From: Rhabdobacter roseus
GTDB taxonomy: Bacteria; Bacteroidota; Bacteroidia; Cytophagales; Spirosomataceae
Length of the DNA stretch: 64,000 nt
Reading direction: 5' to 3'
NCBI RefSeq assembly: GCF_014202275.1
Contig: NZ_JACHGF010000002.1
Span: 62,001 to 126,000, forward strand
Shown here: piece after piece, positions 53,066 to 62,143 of the stretch
Position numbering within the stretch: the first letter of the stretch is position 1
Layout of the letters: each line of letters begins with the position of its first letter
The notes under the pieces: generated by a model
What the model was told of the DNA's origin: nothing
Database searches by the model: none
Seen by the model: only the letters and a program-made list of their open reading frames with translations
Position numbers and translations under genes: made by a program

Positions 53066-53770
53066 GTGGAGGAGAAAGAATACCAGGTGTCGCGCAAAAT
53101 ACTGAGCTGGGCCGAGGAAGACCGGCCGCGCGAGAAGCTGCTGCTCAAGGGCAAAGCCGCCCTGACCGACGCCGAACTCATCGCGATCCTGATCGGCTCG
53201 GGTACGGTGGAGCTGTCGGCGGTGGATGTAGCCAAGATGATTCTGGGCTCGGCCGGCAATAACCTCAACGAACTGGCCCGGCACGGCGTTAAGGAGCTGA
53301 CGAAGATCAAGGGCATTGGGGAGGCGAAGGCCATCACCATCGTGGCGGCGCTGGAGCTGGGACGGCGGCGTAAAGAAAGTACCATGCTGCGACGGCGGCG
53401 CATTGGCTCCTCGCTGGATGCCTACGAAGAAATGAAACCCTACCTGCTGGACAAGCCCCACGAGGAGTTCTGGATTTTGCTGCTCAACCGCGCCAACGAG
53501 GTACTTCGTCCGGTCCAGATCAGCACGGGCGGCGTGGCGGGTACCGTGGCCGACCCCAAAATGATTTTTAAGCACGCGCTGGAGCAGCTGGCGAGCTCGA
53601 TCATCCTTTTTCACAACCACCCCTCGGGCAACCTCTCGCCCAGCCAGGCCGACCGCGACCTCACCCGCAAACTAAAAGAGGCAGGCCGAATGCTCGACCT
53701 GCCCGTGTTGGATCACCTTATTTTTACCGATAGCGGCTACTACAGCTTTGCCGACGAAGGTACTTTCTAA
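53066..53770 (+). CDS. radC: RadC-family JAMM/MPN protein
   Basis: This 234-residue protein uses a GTG start at 53066. The N-terminus (ILSWAEEDRPREKLLLKG, ALTDAELIAILIGSG) and a helix-hairpin-helix (LTKIKGIGEAKAITIVAA) match RadC. The C-terminal MPN domain has the JAMM motif ILFHNHPSGNLSPSQADRDL with metal-binding His, His and Asp. The name RadC implies DNA repair, but that role has been questioned; the biochemical activity is uncertain. Its stop overlaps the stop of the convergent DUF3298 gene by four bases. Confidence 0.9.
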   Translation: MEEKEYQVSRKILSWAEEDRPREKLLLKGKAALTDAELIAILIGSGTVELSAVDVAKMILGSAGNNLNELARHGVKELTKIKGIGEAKAITIVAALELGRRRKESTMLRRRRIGSSLDAYEEMKPYLLDKPHEEFWILLLNRANEVLRPVQISTGGVAGTVADPKMIFKHALEQLASSIILFHNHPSGNLSPSQADRDLTRKLKEAGRMLDLPVLDHLIFTDSGYYSFADEGTF

Positions 53771-54588
53771 AAGAGTAGCTCGCGCTTCACAACGCCCTCC
53801 AGCTCGGCGTAAGGTACCGTAAACGAAATGGGGCCACGGGCGTAGGCGGCTATTTCGTAGGGATTGTAGTGAAAAAGTACCCCCTCGCGCGTGAAGGCGA
53901 CGTTGGCCGGCAGGAAGAAAACGTGGTCTCGCAGAAAGTACCCCTGCTCCTCCAGGTTGGCGTCCGCCGGGATTTCTTCCAGCTTCCGGAAGGCCGCCTC
54001 GGCTTTCTGGTACAGGGCTACTGTGTCGCTCACGTAGGTTTGCCACTCCCGGTGCTGGCCGGTTTGGGCGTCGAAGAGGTAGTAGCCCAGGAACGAGTTG
54101 GGGTGCGCGCCGCCCGTGAAAGAATACTGGTCCAGGCTGTACACAATGAGCTTCGGCGTGGTAGCTACCGTATCGCCCTTCATTTCCACCGCCCAGCAGC
54201 CGGGGGCGTCGGGGTTTTCCTGGTGGAAGTCGCGGTAGCTGGCCATAAAAGCCTGTCCGGCGTTTTCCATCTCCGACAGGTTGGGCTTCTTGGTGCTTTG
54301 GTAGGCGCTGTCGGAGTACGTATACAGCAGCCGAACCACCGTTTCCTGGAGGTACTTGCGCAGCGCCTGGGTGGCTTTGCCCGAATCGGCGGGCATCAGC
54401 AGGTCCACGGATACCATCGCGCCGCCCAGGTTGGCGGTGTCGCAGCTACCTACTTCGGTACCCTGCCGGGTGGCGTTTTCAAAGGTGATGCCCGTGCGCT
54501 GGGTACTTTCCTCGTCCTGGTTTGCTTGCCGACAAGCCCCCGCCAGGAGGGTACTTAGTAAGCACAGGGCTGCTAGGTGCTGCTTCAT
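53767..54588 (-). CDS. DUF3298/RsiV-like lipoprotein
   Basis: The 273-residue protein starts with a lipoprotein signal (LAALCLLSTLLAGAC). It has an N-terminal DUF4163-like part and a C-terminal DUF3298 part marked by LIVYSLDQYSFTGGAHPNSF and FTREGVLFHYNPYEIAAYAR. RsiV from Bacillus, which shares this domain, binds lysozyme; many Bacteroidota homologues are periplasmic proteins of unknown use. It may interact with glycans or enzymes at the cell surface, which is inference. The next gene upstream on this strand is a LytTR regulator. Confidence 0.8.
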   Translation of the reverse strand: MKQHLAALCLLSTLLAGACRQANQDEESTQRTGITFENATRQGTEVGSCDTANLGGAMVSVDLLMPADSGKATQALRKYLQETVVRLLYTYSDSAYQSTKKPNLSEMENAGQAFMASYRDFHQENPDAPGCWAVEMKGDTVATTPKLIVYSLDQYSFTGGAHPNSFLGYYLFDAQTGQHREWQTYVSDTVALYQKAEAAFRKLEEIPADANLEEQGYFLRDHVFFLPANVAFTREGVLFHYNPYEIAAYARGPISFTVPYAELEGVVKRELLF

Positions 54589-54648
54589 AAGGTACTTCCG
54601 GGTCCAAAAACCGCTATTAGATTTGGTAAAAAAAGATTCCGTAGGGCC

Positions 54649-55383
54649 TCATAGGCTCATGAGCTCTTTGAAACGAATGGCCTGACGGCGCGAAATTTCG
54701 ATGCGGTCGCCGCCCTGTAGGGTCACGAGCAGACCACCGCTAAACCACGGCTCGATCTTCTCGATCCATTGCAGGTTGATGATATGCTTGCGGTTGGCGC
54801 GGAAGTAGGTATTCTGGTCGAGGCGCTCTTCCAGGCTGTTGAGTGACTTCAGTACCAGCGGTTTCTGATCGTCGAAGTGCAGCCGCACGTAGTTGCCCAT
54901 CGACTCAAAAAGCCGGATTTTTCCCAGCTTCACAAACCAACATTTTTCTCCGTCCTTTACAAACACCTGATCGTTTTCGCCCAGTACCTTTTCGCTACGC
55001 TCGTTGGGGGCCACGGCTACTTCCAGCGGCGACTGGTTTTCTTCCACGCGGTTGATGGCGTCGCGGAGCCGGTCGCTGTCGATGGGCTTCAGGAGGTAGT
55101 CCAGGGCGTTAAACTCAAAAGCTTTGATGGCGTACTCGTCGTAGGCGGTGGTAAAAATCACCTCCGGGGCCTTGCCTTCCAGGGCCGAGAGCAGTTCGAA
55201 GCCATTCTTGCCGGGCATCTGGATGTCCAGGAAAAGGAGCTCCGGTTGCAACTCATCGATCATCACCAGGGCTTCGTCGGCATTGGAGGCTTCGCCCACG
55301 ATGTCAATTTTCGAGAAAGGCTCAAGGAGGCGTTTGAGTTCGTTGCGGGCCAGGCGTTCGTCATCAACGATTAGTGTTTTCAT
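54649..55383 (-). CDS. LytTR-family response regulator (backbone)
   Basis: The receiver domain occupies residues 1-120 (MKTLIVDDERLARNELKRLL; LLFLDIQMPGKNGFELLSAL with the phospho-aspartate; VIFTTAYDEYAIKAFEFNAL; DYLLKPID). The LytTR domain follows a short linker (GKIRLFESMGNYVRLHFDD; YFRANRKHIINLQWIEKIEP; EISRRQAIRFKEL). Length, 244 residues, is standard. The kinase gene lies 70 bases upstream on the same strand, forming a typical pair. Confidence 0.9.
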   Translation of the reverse strand: MKTLIVDDERLARNELKRLLEPFSKIDIVGEASNADEALVMIDELQPELLFLDIQMPGKNGFELLSALEGKAPEVIFTTAYDEYAIKAFEFNALDYLLKPIDSDRLRDAINRVEENQSPLEVAVAPNERSEKVLGENDQVFVKDGEKCWFVKLGKIRLFESMGNYVRLHFDDQKPLVLKSLNSLEERLDQNTYFRANRKHIINLQWIEKIEPWFSGGLLVTLQGGDRIEISRRQAIRFKELMSL

Positions 55384-55453
55384 GGCTTTTGGGGTTGTAA
55401 AGAGCGTTTAATCTATTCGTTTAGGGTACTTCCGTTGGGTACTTTGGGGTTGG

Positions 55454-56533
55454 TCAGGATTCTTCCTGGGTACTGGGTGCTACCTCGCCGCTAAACCGGT
55501 GCAGGCCGTCGGTGAGCATGGGCATCCGTACTTCGGCGCACACTACATTCTCTTTTTCCTGCAAGATCCGAAAACTGGCGTACTTTCCGTACAAAATCGA
55601 GAGCCGCTCGGCGGTATTGAGCAGGCCCACGCCGCCGGAGTCGGTGGTGCCCAGCGTACCGGTGTTCCGAATCCGGATCAGGAGCAGCTGCTCTTCCAGC
55701 TCCGTGCTTACTTCCAGAAAGCCCCCACCCATAACCTTGGACACGCCATGCTTGATGCCGTTTTCGACCAGCGTCTGGAGCATCATGGGCGGTACCTGCC
55801 AGTAGAGGGTCGTTGGGTCGGCCTCGAGGCGGTATTGCAGCCGGTCTTCGTAGCGGACTTTTTCCAGTTCCAGGTAGTCTTCCACGGTTTTGAGCTCTTC
55901 GCGCAGATCTACGGTTTTGCGGCGGTCGGCCAGGAGCGAATTTCGTAAAATATTGGACAACTGCGTAATGCTTTGCTGCGCTTTGGCGGGATTTTCCATC
56001 ACTAGCGCCCGGATACTGTTCAGGGCGTTAAAGGTAAAGTGTGGGTTGAGCTGCGAGCGAAGTACCTTGGCCTCGGCCTCGCGCATGGAGGTTTTGAGCA
56101 TGATTTTGTCCAGATCAGCCAGGCGGTTTTGCTCCACGTAGTGGTATACGGTGTACGACAGGATCCAGGCCAGCAGGTTTTTGCACCAGCCCGAAAAGTA
56201 CCCCCAAAACAGGAACGGGTGGTTGACGAGGTTTTCGGCCAGCACGGCTTTGTCGAGCGGGACGTTCACGGCGGTCATGATCACGCCCAGCACCAGCACC
56301 GACAGCCCCACCCGAAACACCAGCCGGGGCATGGGCAGGGCGGTCCAGTTCCAGCGCCGGATCACCAGGCGGTAGAGGTGCGTGAGGGTAATACCCAGCA
56401 GGATGTTGGCCAGGCTGGTAAAAAAGTAGTTGGAATCAAATCCGTATTCGGCCGAATAGAGCAGGTACTCGTACATCACGAGCACAGTCCAGCCGGTGAT
56501 TTGGAGCGTCCAGTATATGCGCGTCTTGGACAT
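55454..56533 (-). CDS. LytS-type sensor histidine kinase (backbone)
   Basis: ATG 56533 gives MSKTRIYWTLQITGWTVLVM. The N-terminal third has four membrane helices (WTVLVMYEYLLYSAEYG; YFFTSLANILLGITLTHLY; VGLSVLVLGVIMTAV). The His_kinase segment carries the phospho-acceptor in VLRSQLNPHFTFNALNSIRA. The ATPase part has MLQTLVENGIKHGVSKV and GGVGLLNTAERLSILYG. The signal is unknown. It is the partner of the LytTR regulator just downstream. Confidence 0.9.
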   Translation of the reverse strand: MSKTRIYWTLQITGWTVLVMYEYLLYSAEYGFDSNYFFTSLANILLGITLTHLYRLVIRRWNWTALPMPRLVFRVGLSVLVLGVIMTAVNVPLDKAVLAENLVNHPFLFWGYFSGWCKNLLAWILSYTVYHYVEQNRLADLDKIMLKTSMREAEAKVLRSQLNPHFTFNALNSIRALVMENPAKAQQSITQLSNILRNSLLADRRKTVDLREELKTVEDYLELEKVRYEDRLQYRLEADPTTLYWQVPPMMLQTLVENGIKHGVSKVMGGGFLEVSTELEEQLLLIRIRNTGTLGTTDSGGVGLLNTAERLSILYGKYASFRILQEKENVVCAEVRMPMLTDGLHRFSGEVAPSTQEES

Positions 56534-56711
56534 GGATGACGTGGGTCTAGCCAAAGAAATAAAATAAGTAGGTACCCGCGAGAAAAGCTAAAAAAAAGCC
56601 ATTGCGTTTTCTGCCGGTTAGCATACCCTTACAAAAAAAGCAAGGTACATACTTACCGCCAACGGCGCGGGCGTAATTACACCAGTGGGAGCCACTCTAC
56701 ACGAGCGGCTG

Positions 56712-57356
56712 CTAGGAGTTATGCGGTATTTCGAGCGAAAGCAGGTGGGTGATGTCGTTGGAAACTTCCAGGGTAAACTGCCGGTCGGGGTAGCAGTAGC
56801 TGAGCTTGTACAGGCACAGGTTGCTGTGCTCGTAGTGATCCATTTCGGTGAGGGGCTGGTTAAAGAGGGTCGTGAGCAGGATGCGCATCGCGCGGCCGTG
56901 CATGGCTATCAGGATGCACTTTTCGTGGGGGCGCGACAGGATCAGGTCAATCACGGGTAGCTGGCGCTCGCGCACCTGCATGGGGCTTTCGCCTTCCTCG
57001 GCGGCCAGCTCCACTTGTCCGTTGCGCCATGCCAGCACCAGGTCCCGGTAGTAGGCGTTGTCCATGTTGTTAGGGGTGCGGCCTTCGCGCATACCCCAGC
57101 CTATCTCGTTCAGCCCGGCGTGGCTTTCGTACGGAATCCCCAGGTCAATGAATGCCTGGACGGTTTGCTTCGTGCGCTGGAGCTTCGAGGTATATATTCG
57201 GTCAAAAGGGACGTGCTCGTAGGCGTCAAAAAAAGCCGCCGCCTGGGCTTTGCCCCAATCATTAAGCTCAGAATCAACGCCGCTTCCCTGTACTACGCCC
57301 AGGCGGTTGTACTCGGTTTCGCCGTGCCGGATGATATAGATAGACTTGCTTCTCAA
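56712..57356 (-). CDS. Histidine phosphatase family protein (phosphoglycerate-mutase fold)
   Basis: The 214-residue protein opens with the phospho-histidine motif IYIIRHGETEYNRLGVVQGS (His 11). It has the second catalytic histidine in CILIAMHGRAMRIL, plus the arginine of YTSKLQRTKQT. The fold is used by phosphatases and mutases acting on sugars, nucleotides or cofactors. No substrate can be read from the sequence. It is divergent from the thioesterase gene of the menaquinone pair. Confidence 0.85.
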   Translation of the reverse strand: MRSKSIYIIRHGETEYNRLGVVQGSGVDSELNDWGKAQAAAFFDAYEHVPFDRIYTSKLQRTKQTVQAFIDLGIPYESHAGLNEIGWGMREGRTPNNMDNAYYRDLVLAWRNGQVELAAEEGESPMQVRERQLPVIDLILSRPHEKCILIAMHGRAMRILLTTLFNQPLTEMDHYEHSNLCLYKLSYCYPDRQFTLEVSNDITHLLSLEIPHNS

Positions 57357-57442
57357 TGGATTTGGATTATTTTTATAAATAATTTGCCAAAAAGTGGTTT
57401 TTTCGCTTATTTAGCGCATACAAATTTAGATAATTTTTAGAT

Positions 57443-57868
57443 ATGTTTAAAAATAATGCGTCAATAGATTTCCTGAAATCCCTGGATACCAATTCCATGG
57501 GGGGGCACCTGGGAATCGAATACCTGGAGATAGGAGCAGACTACATACTGGCCCGGATGCCCGTTGACCACCGAACCCGCCAGCCCTTCGGCATCCTGCA
57601 CGGCGGGGCGTCGGTGGTGCTGGCCGAAAGCCTCGGGAGTGTGGCCTCTTTTCTGTGCCTCGACGACCCCCAAACCCAGCGCGCCGTGGGCCTGGAAATA
57701 AACGCCAATCACCTGCGGTCGGTAAAGGAAGGGTACGTCTACGGACAAGTGACGCCCATCCACGTGGGCCGCACCACCCACATCTGGGACATCCGGATCA
57801 CCAACGAAGCCAACAAGCTGGTGTGCGTAAGCCGCCTCACGATTGCGATCATCGAGGCCAATCGCTAG
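57443..57868 (+). CDS. menI: Hotdog thioesterase, probable DHNA-CoA hydrolase
   Basis: This 141-residue protein has a single hotdog domain with the conserved segment TRQPFGILHGGASVVLAESL, containing the HGG turn and active-site glutamate. It also has AVGLEINANHLRSVKEGYVY. It resembles the PaaI/YbdB/MenI group. The gene directly precedes an isochorismate synthase gene by 87 bases, so hydrolysis of 1,4-dihydroxy-2-naphthoyl-CoA in menaquinone synthesis is the most likely role. The substrate is inferred from that neighbour. Confidence 0.75.
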   Translation: MFKNNASIDFLKSLDTNSMGGHLGIEYLEIGADYILARMPVDHRTRQPFGILHGGASVVLAESLGSVASFLCLDDPQTQRAVGLEINANHLRSVKEGYVYGQVTPIHVGRTTHIWDIRITNEANKLVCVSRLTIAIIEANR

Positions 57869-57955
57869 CAGATCGAAACAAAAAGGTCATCCAAAAGTGT
57901 TATTCAGGCAGGTACTTTGAAGGTACCCACGCACTGCGTACGGAAGATTTTATTC

Positions 57956-59206
57956 ATGATTGATCAAGAAATAACTACCCCCGAGCCGGGCGTCATTAGT
58001 TACCAGGCTCAGTCTCTTTGGGATACCGCCCAGGCCCTGGGCTTCCCGGCGGCTATTTGGCGGCTGCCGCACCGGGCGGAGGCGGTGCTGCTGGTGTCGC
58101 TGCGCGAGCAAATAGCACGTCGCCAGCCCGACCTGGAGGCCTTGCCGACCGGTTTTTTGTTAAGTCCTTTTCTTCATGCCCAGCCCGACGAGGTACTTTT
58201 TCTGGAAGGAGACCTGATTTTTACGCTCAACGAGAGCGGGCAGGTACTTCGTATGGAAAGCCCCCTGGGCGAAGAGCATCCCCTGGTGCGGCCGTTTCTG
58301 GACGCCGCCGCGCAGGTGCCTGCCAAGGCCGCCCCGCTGGCCCCGACGCACCTGCACCCGCTCAACGACGAAGTACCGGTGCCGACGGGTACTTTTCAGA
58401 ACGCCGTAGCCCAGGCCGTGGCGGCGATCCGGGAGGGGTACTTTGACAAGGTGGTACTTTCGCGCACCAAAACCCTCACCTACGCCGACGATTTCCCGCC
58501 GCTGGAGGCTTTTCAGCGGCTGTGCCGCGCCTACCCCACGGCCTTCGTGTCGCTGGTGCGCCTGCCCGAGCGCGACGAAATGTGGCTCGGCGCTACGCCC
58601 GAAACCCTCGTGGAGCTGGACGCCAACCGGATCTTCCGGACCATTGCGCTGGCCGGTACCCAGCGCGCCAGCACCGAGAGCGGCACGCTGCTGCCGCGCC
58701 AGGAGGTACGCTGGGGGCAAAAAGAAATCGAAGAGCAGGCGCTGGTGAGCCGCTACATCATTGAATGCTTCAAGAAAATACGCCTGCGCGAGTACCTCGA
58801 GCGCGGGCCCAAAACGGTACTGGCGGGTAACCTATACCATTTACAAACGGAGTTTGAGGTTGATACGCAGGAGGTAAACTTTCCGGAGCTGGGTACCGTG
58901 ATGCTACGGCTGCTGCATCCTACCTCGGCGGTTTGCGGTACGCCCAAGGAGCCCGCGCTGCGCTTTCTGACCAGCGTGGAAGGCTACGACCGCTCTTTTT
59001 ACAGCGGGTACCTGGGTCCGGTCAACGTGGAGCGGGCGTCCAACCTGTACGTAAACCTCCGTACCATGCGCCTGGCCCAGGGCGTAGCCACGGTATTTGC
59101 CGGGGCGGGTATCACCGAAGACTCCGACCCCGAGCGCGAGTGGGAGGAGACCGAGCTCAAGTGCCAGACCCTCCTGCGAGTACTCGCACCAGACCCAACT
59201 ACCTAA
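57956..59206 (+). CDS. menF: Isochorismate synthase
   Basis: From ATG 57956 (MIDQEITTPEPG) the product has 416 residues. The chorismate-binding domain covers the C-terminal 260 residues (FDKVVLSRTKTLTY; MWLGATPETLVEL; ALAGTQRAS; WGQKEIEEQALVSRYIIE; LLHPTSAVCGTPKEPALRFL; RSFYSGYLGPVN; VFAGAGITEDSDPEREWEET). These are the expected binding and catalytic segments for conversion of chorismate to isochorismate. Combined with the upstream thioesterase it points to menaquinone, the usual quinone of Bacteroidota. An isochorismate synthase for a siderophore is less likely, as no siderophore genes are near. Confidence 0.85.
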   Translation: MIDQEITTPEPGVISYQAQSLWDTAQALGFPAAIWRLPHRAEAVLLVSLREQIARRQPDLEALPTGFLLSPFLHAQPDEVLFLEGDLIFTLNESGQVLRMESPLGEEHPLVRPFLDAAAQVPAKAAPLAPTHLHPLNDEVPVPTGTFQNAVAQAVAAIREGYFDKVVLSRTKTLTYADDFPPLEAFQRLCRAYPTAFVSLVRLPERDEMWLGATPETLVELDANRIFRTIALAGTQRASTESGTLLPRQEVRWGQKEIEEQALVSRYIIECFKKIRLREYLERGPKTVLAGNLYHLQTEFEVDTQEVNFPELGTVMLRLLHPTSAVCGTPKEPALRFLTSVEGYDRSFYSGYLGPVNVERASNLYVNLRTMRLAQGVATVFAGAGITEDSDPEREWEETELKCQTLLRVLAPDPTT

Positions 59207-59364
59207 GCACCTGCCTAAAAGGTACTTTGCCGATAAGCCAATGGGTAGATTTTTGAGCAAGCTACTTATAAGACTAGCGTAACTTCCCGGAAAATTAAAA
59301 CCGAAAGGTACTTTGGGAAGTTACGTAAGCATGCTAAGTCTCATCCCTAACCGCTCACAACCTC

Positions 59365-59787
59365 ATGAATCGACTCTTCGGAATTTCCCACAATCCGTCC
59401 TATCTGCACGTTTGGCTGCTGCTGCTCCGCGTTGGCGTGGCGGCCTGTATGCTCACCCACGGGTGGCCTAAGTTGATGAAAGTCCTCGGCGGCGATTTTC
59501 AATTCATGGACCCCATCGGGATCGGGGCCGCCCCGTCGCTGGTGTTGGTTACGTTCTCCGAAGCCATTTGTTCGTTCCTGATTTTGTTGGGGTTAGCTAC
59601 CCGTCTGGCCACCATTCCGCTCATCATCAGCTGCTCGGTGGCGGCCCTGGTGGCCCACGCCGGCGACCCCTTCGGCAAAAAGGAGGTACTGGTGCTCTAC
59701 ATACTTATTTACATTACGCTGCTGGTACTGGGGGGAGGCAAGTACTCCGCCGACGCCGCCATCAGCCAAAACAAGCGCGGGTACTAG
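59365..59787 (+). CDS. DoxX-family membrane protein
   Basis: This 140-residue protein has four predicted membrane helices (LLLRVGVAACMLTHGWPKL; SLVLVTFSEAICSFLILLG; LATIPLIISCSVAALVAH; VLYILIYITLLVLGGG). The motif THGWPKLMKVLGG is characteristic of DoxX proteins. DoxX relatives take part in redox or thiosulfate-related membrane processes in some organisms, but most are uncharacterised. Confidence 0.85.
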   Translation: MNRLFGISHNPSYLHVWLLLLRVGVAACMLTHGWPKLMKVLGGDFQFMDPIGIGAAPSLVLVTFSEAICSFLILLGLATRLATIPLIISCSVAALVAHAGDPFGKKEVLVLYILIYITLLVLGGGKYSADAAISQNKRGY

Positions 59788-59889
59788 TAGGGTACTGCTG
59801 TGCGTATAGGGCCTGAGGGTAGTTTTGGCTAACTACCCCCGGGCTTTGCTTGGCCCGAAGGTAGGGTGGGGCATTCTGATTCTTAGTCC

Positions 59890-59897
59890 TATCTTTG
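59890..59897 (+). promoter_or_regulatory. Candidate -7 box of cvfB
   Basis: TATCTTTG fits the Bacteroidota TAnnTTTG consensus and lies 24 bases before the start codon. No clear TTG is at the ideal distance upstream, so this is tentative. Confidence 0.35.
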
Positions 59898-59920
59898 CGA
59901 ACTACCAGTTTTGACTAACT

Positions 59921-60760
59921 ATGCTATTCATCGGAAAATACAATAACCTGACCGTACTGCGGCGCACCAGCGTGGGGCTTTTCCTGGGCGACGTGGAAGG
60001 CGAAGAGGTACTTTTGCCCAACAAGTACGTCACCGACACCATGCAGGAGGACGACGAGCTGCGGGTCTTTGTGTATAAAGATTCCGAAGACCGCCCCGTG
60101 GCTACCACCGAAACGCCCAAGGTAGTTCGTAATGAATTTGCCTGCCTAAAGGTAAAACAGGTCACGGCCGTGGGGGCTTTCCTGGACTGGGGCCTGGAAA
60201 AAGACCTGCTGGTGCCCTTTCGGGAGCAGTCGCGGCCCATGCAGGAGGGTGAGTGGCACATTATTTTCCTGTACCTCGACCACAAAACCCAGCGCCTGTC
60301 GGCTACGGCCAAGTGGCATAAGTACACCGAAAACGACCGCCTGAGCGTGGCCGAGGGCGACGAAGTGGAGGTGCTGGTGGCCGAAACCACCGAGCTGGGC
60401 GTGAACGTGATCGTGAACCAGTACCACCGGGGGCTTATCTACCACAACGAGCTGTTCCGGGACCTCGCCTACGGCGACACCGTGAAAGGCTACGTGAAGC
60501 GCATCCGGGAAGACAACAAGCTGGACATCAGCCTGGAAAAGCAGGGCTACGACAGCGTGGAGCCCAACGCCCAGCGCATTCTGGCGGCGCTACGCCAAAA
60601 CGGCGGGTACCTGGGGCTGTCCGACAAAAGTACCCCCGAGGCCATCACGCACCAGCTGCAAATGAGCAAGAAGTTGTTCAAAAAAGCCATCGGTGGCCTC
60701 TACCGCCAGGGCGTCATCCGGATCGAAGAAGACGGCATTCGGCTGGTGGCGGAGGAGTAG
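59921..60760 (+). CDS. cvfB: CvfB-like S1 RNA-binding protein
   Basis: The 279-residue protein contains S1-like RNA-binding units (FLGDVEGEEVLLPNKYVTD; VTAVGAFLDWGLEKDLLVPF; LGVNVIVNQYHRGLIYHNEL; YGDTVKGYVKRIREDNKLDI). It ends with a winged-helix domain (QMSKKLFKKAIGGLYRQGVI). This order is that of CvfB/YitL proteins, which bind RNA and affect virulence factor expression in Staphylococcus. Length matches the family. Confidence 0.85.
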   Translation: MLFIGKYNNLTVLRRTSVGLFLGDVEGEEVLLPNKYVTDTMQEDDELRVFVYKDSEDRPVATTETPKVVRNEFACLKVKQVTAVGAFLDWGLEKDLLVPFREQSRPMQEGEWHIIFLYLDHKTQRLSATAKWHKYTENDRLSVAEGDEVEVLVAETTELGVNVIVNQYHRGLIYHNELFRDLAYGDTVKGYVKRIREDNKLDISLEKQGYDSVEPNAQRILAALRQNGGYLGLSDKSTPEAITHQLQMSKKLFKKAIGGLYRQGVIRIEEDGIRLVAEE

Positions 60761-60779
60761 GGTGCTAGGGGTTTGTAGC

Positions 60780-60952
60780 ATGGGGCAGAGGGGTACTTTG
60801 TCGCATGGGGCAGAGGGCTTAGGGCAGAGGGGTAGTTTAGTGGTCAAATGGTAAAGTACCTATACGTTGGAGTTGCTCCTCCGGGAGGAGCTCCTCCCGG
60901 AGGAGCGCGCAAACTCCCTTTCTCCGTCGGAGAAAGGGCCGGGGATAGAGGC
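60780..60952. repeat. Bipartite intergenic repeat, copy 2, with a 32-base palindrome
   Basis: GGCAGAGGG-like units with GGTACTTT (60780-60838) precede the stem CCCTTTCTCC-GTC-GGAGAAAGGG (60916-60938) and CCGGGGATAGAGGC, as in copy 1. Between the halves a perfect palindrome (half-site GCTCCTCCGGGAGGAG) occupies 60875-60906. Confidence 0.65.
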
Positions 60953-60979
60953 AAATCTTGGCATCAAGGGTACTTTTGC

Positions 60980-61960
60980 TCAGCTATTGAGCTGGGTGCC
61001 TTTCAGCAGGTGCTCGCGGAGCTTGTGGCGCAGCGACTCCGGCGCTAACACCCGGGTTTCGTGCGCGCTGCGGGCCAGCTCGTACACCAGCTCTTCGTTG
61101 ACGATCATCCGTAGCGTTACCCGAAATTCCTCCTCGTTGTCGACGAGAATATCGTTTGTTGAAAAAGCAAAGAACGGCTGCGTTTTGAAGTACCTGCCGC
61201 GGGTGGGCGTCATGGACAGGACCACCTCCTAGGCGGGCTGGTCGTACACGGCAATGCCTAGTGCCTGCCGGAAGTACGCCTCGGCGTCGAAGGTACTTTC
61301 GACCGGCTCTTCCTCGACAAGTTGCACGGAGTCCGGCAGTACGCGGTCGAGCCCGAAGCAGCGGATGCCCCGGCGGTTGCGGGCCAGGCCCACCAGGTAC
61401 CAGCGGTTGCGGTGCTCCTTCACCACGTAGGGCTCCACCAGGTACCTTTCCGGCTGACCATTCTCAAACTTCTGGTGCAGAAAATGCACCGCCCGCTGCT
61501 TCTGAATGGCCTCCAGGAAAATTTCGATCAACTGGCTACCCCGAAAGTAAGGTACCTCCTCGAAGAGCAACGCCTGCGCCGGAAGCCGCCCCGCCCGGAA
61601 GTGCACCGCCTTCTCGATTTTCTCCACCGTACTGCGGAGGTCATCGAAAAGCCCCATTTCTTTAAACTGCGTGAGGGTCTGGACGGCCCCGTAGAGGTTG
61701 CGCAGGTCGCGGTCCGAAAGAACCAGCTCCACCTGGAGGTCGAAAGGGGCCGTGTAGCGGTAGCCCCTTTGTCGGTAGTCGTACTGGAGCGGCGCTTGGT
61801 AGGCCTCGCGCAGGTACTTTAGGTCTTCTTTCAGGGTACGTTCCGAGTAGCCCGTCAGGTCCAGGAGTTCTTCCTTGGTCACGACCCGCGCGCCGCGCCA
61901 GCGGTTCAGCCGCTCGTTGATTTTGTGGAGACGCTCGTACTGATTTCGGTTTTCGGCCAT
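60980..61960 (-). pseudogene. WYL-domain regulator interrupted by an in-frame TAG
   Basis: From ATG 61960 the frame has a winged-helix N-terminus (RVVTKEELLDLTGYSERTLK, EDLKYLREAYQ). A WYL domain follows (IFLEAIQKQRAVHFLHQKF, YLVEPYVVKEHRNRWYLVGL, GLDRVLP). A TAG at 61229-61231 interrupts it. The same frame continues (EVVLSMTPTRGRYFKTQPFF, EEEFRVTLRMIVNEELVYEL) to 60980, giving the usual C-terminal WCX domain. Only one base change separates it from an intact gene of about 326 codons; CAG to TAG would explain it. WYL regulators commonly sit beside CRISPR-Cas genes and sense nucleic-acid ligands. It is divergent from cas6. Confidence 0.8.
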
Positions 61961-62143
61961 TTTTTTTAAAAATAATGGAGGGAGGTACATCAAAGCTGCA
62001 CGCGTGGCGGCCATCTTTGGTGAGGTAAAGGCAAAAGGACGGCCTATTTACCAGCCCCGGCCGCCGAAAAAGGGACCGTTCGATCAAATTTTATTGGAAA
62101 TAATCGAGAAAAAACTGTAAACTGCCTCCATATCCATGACCCC

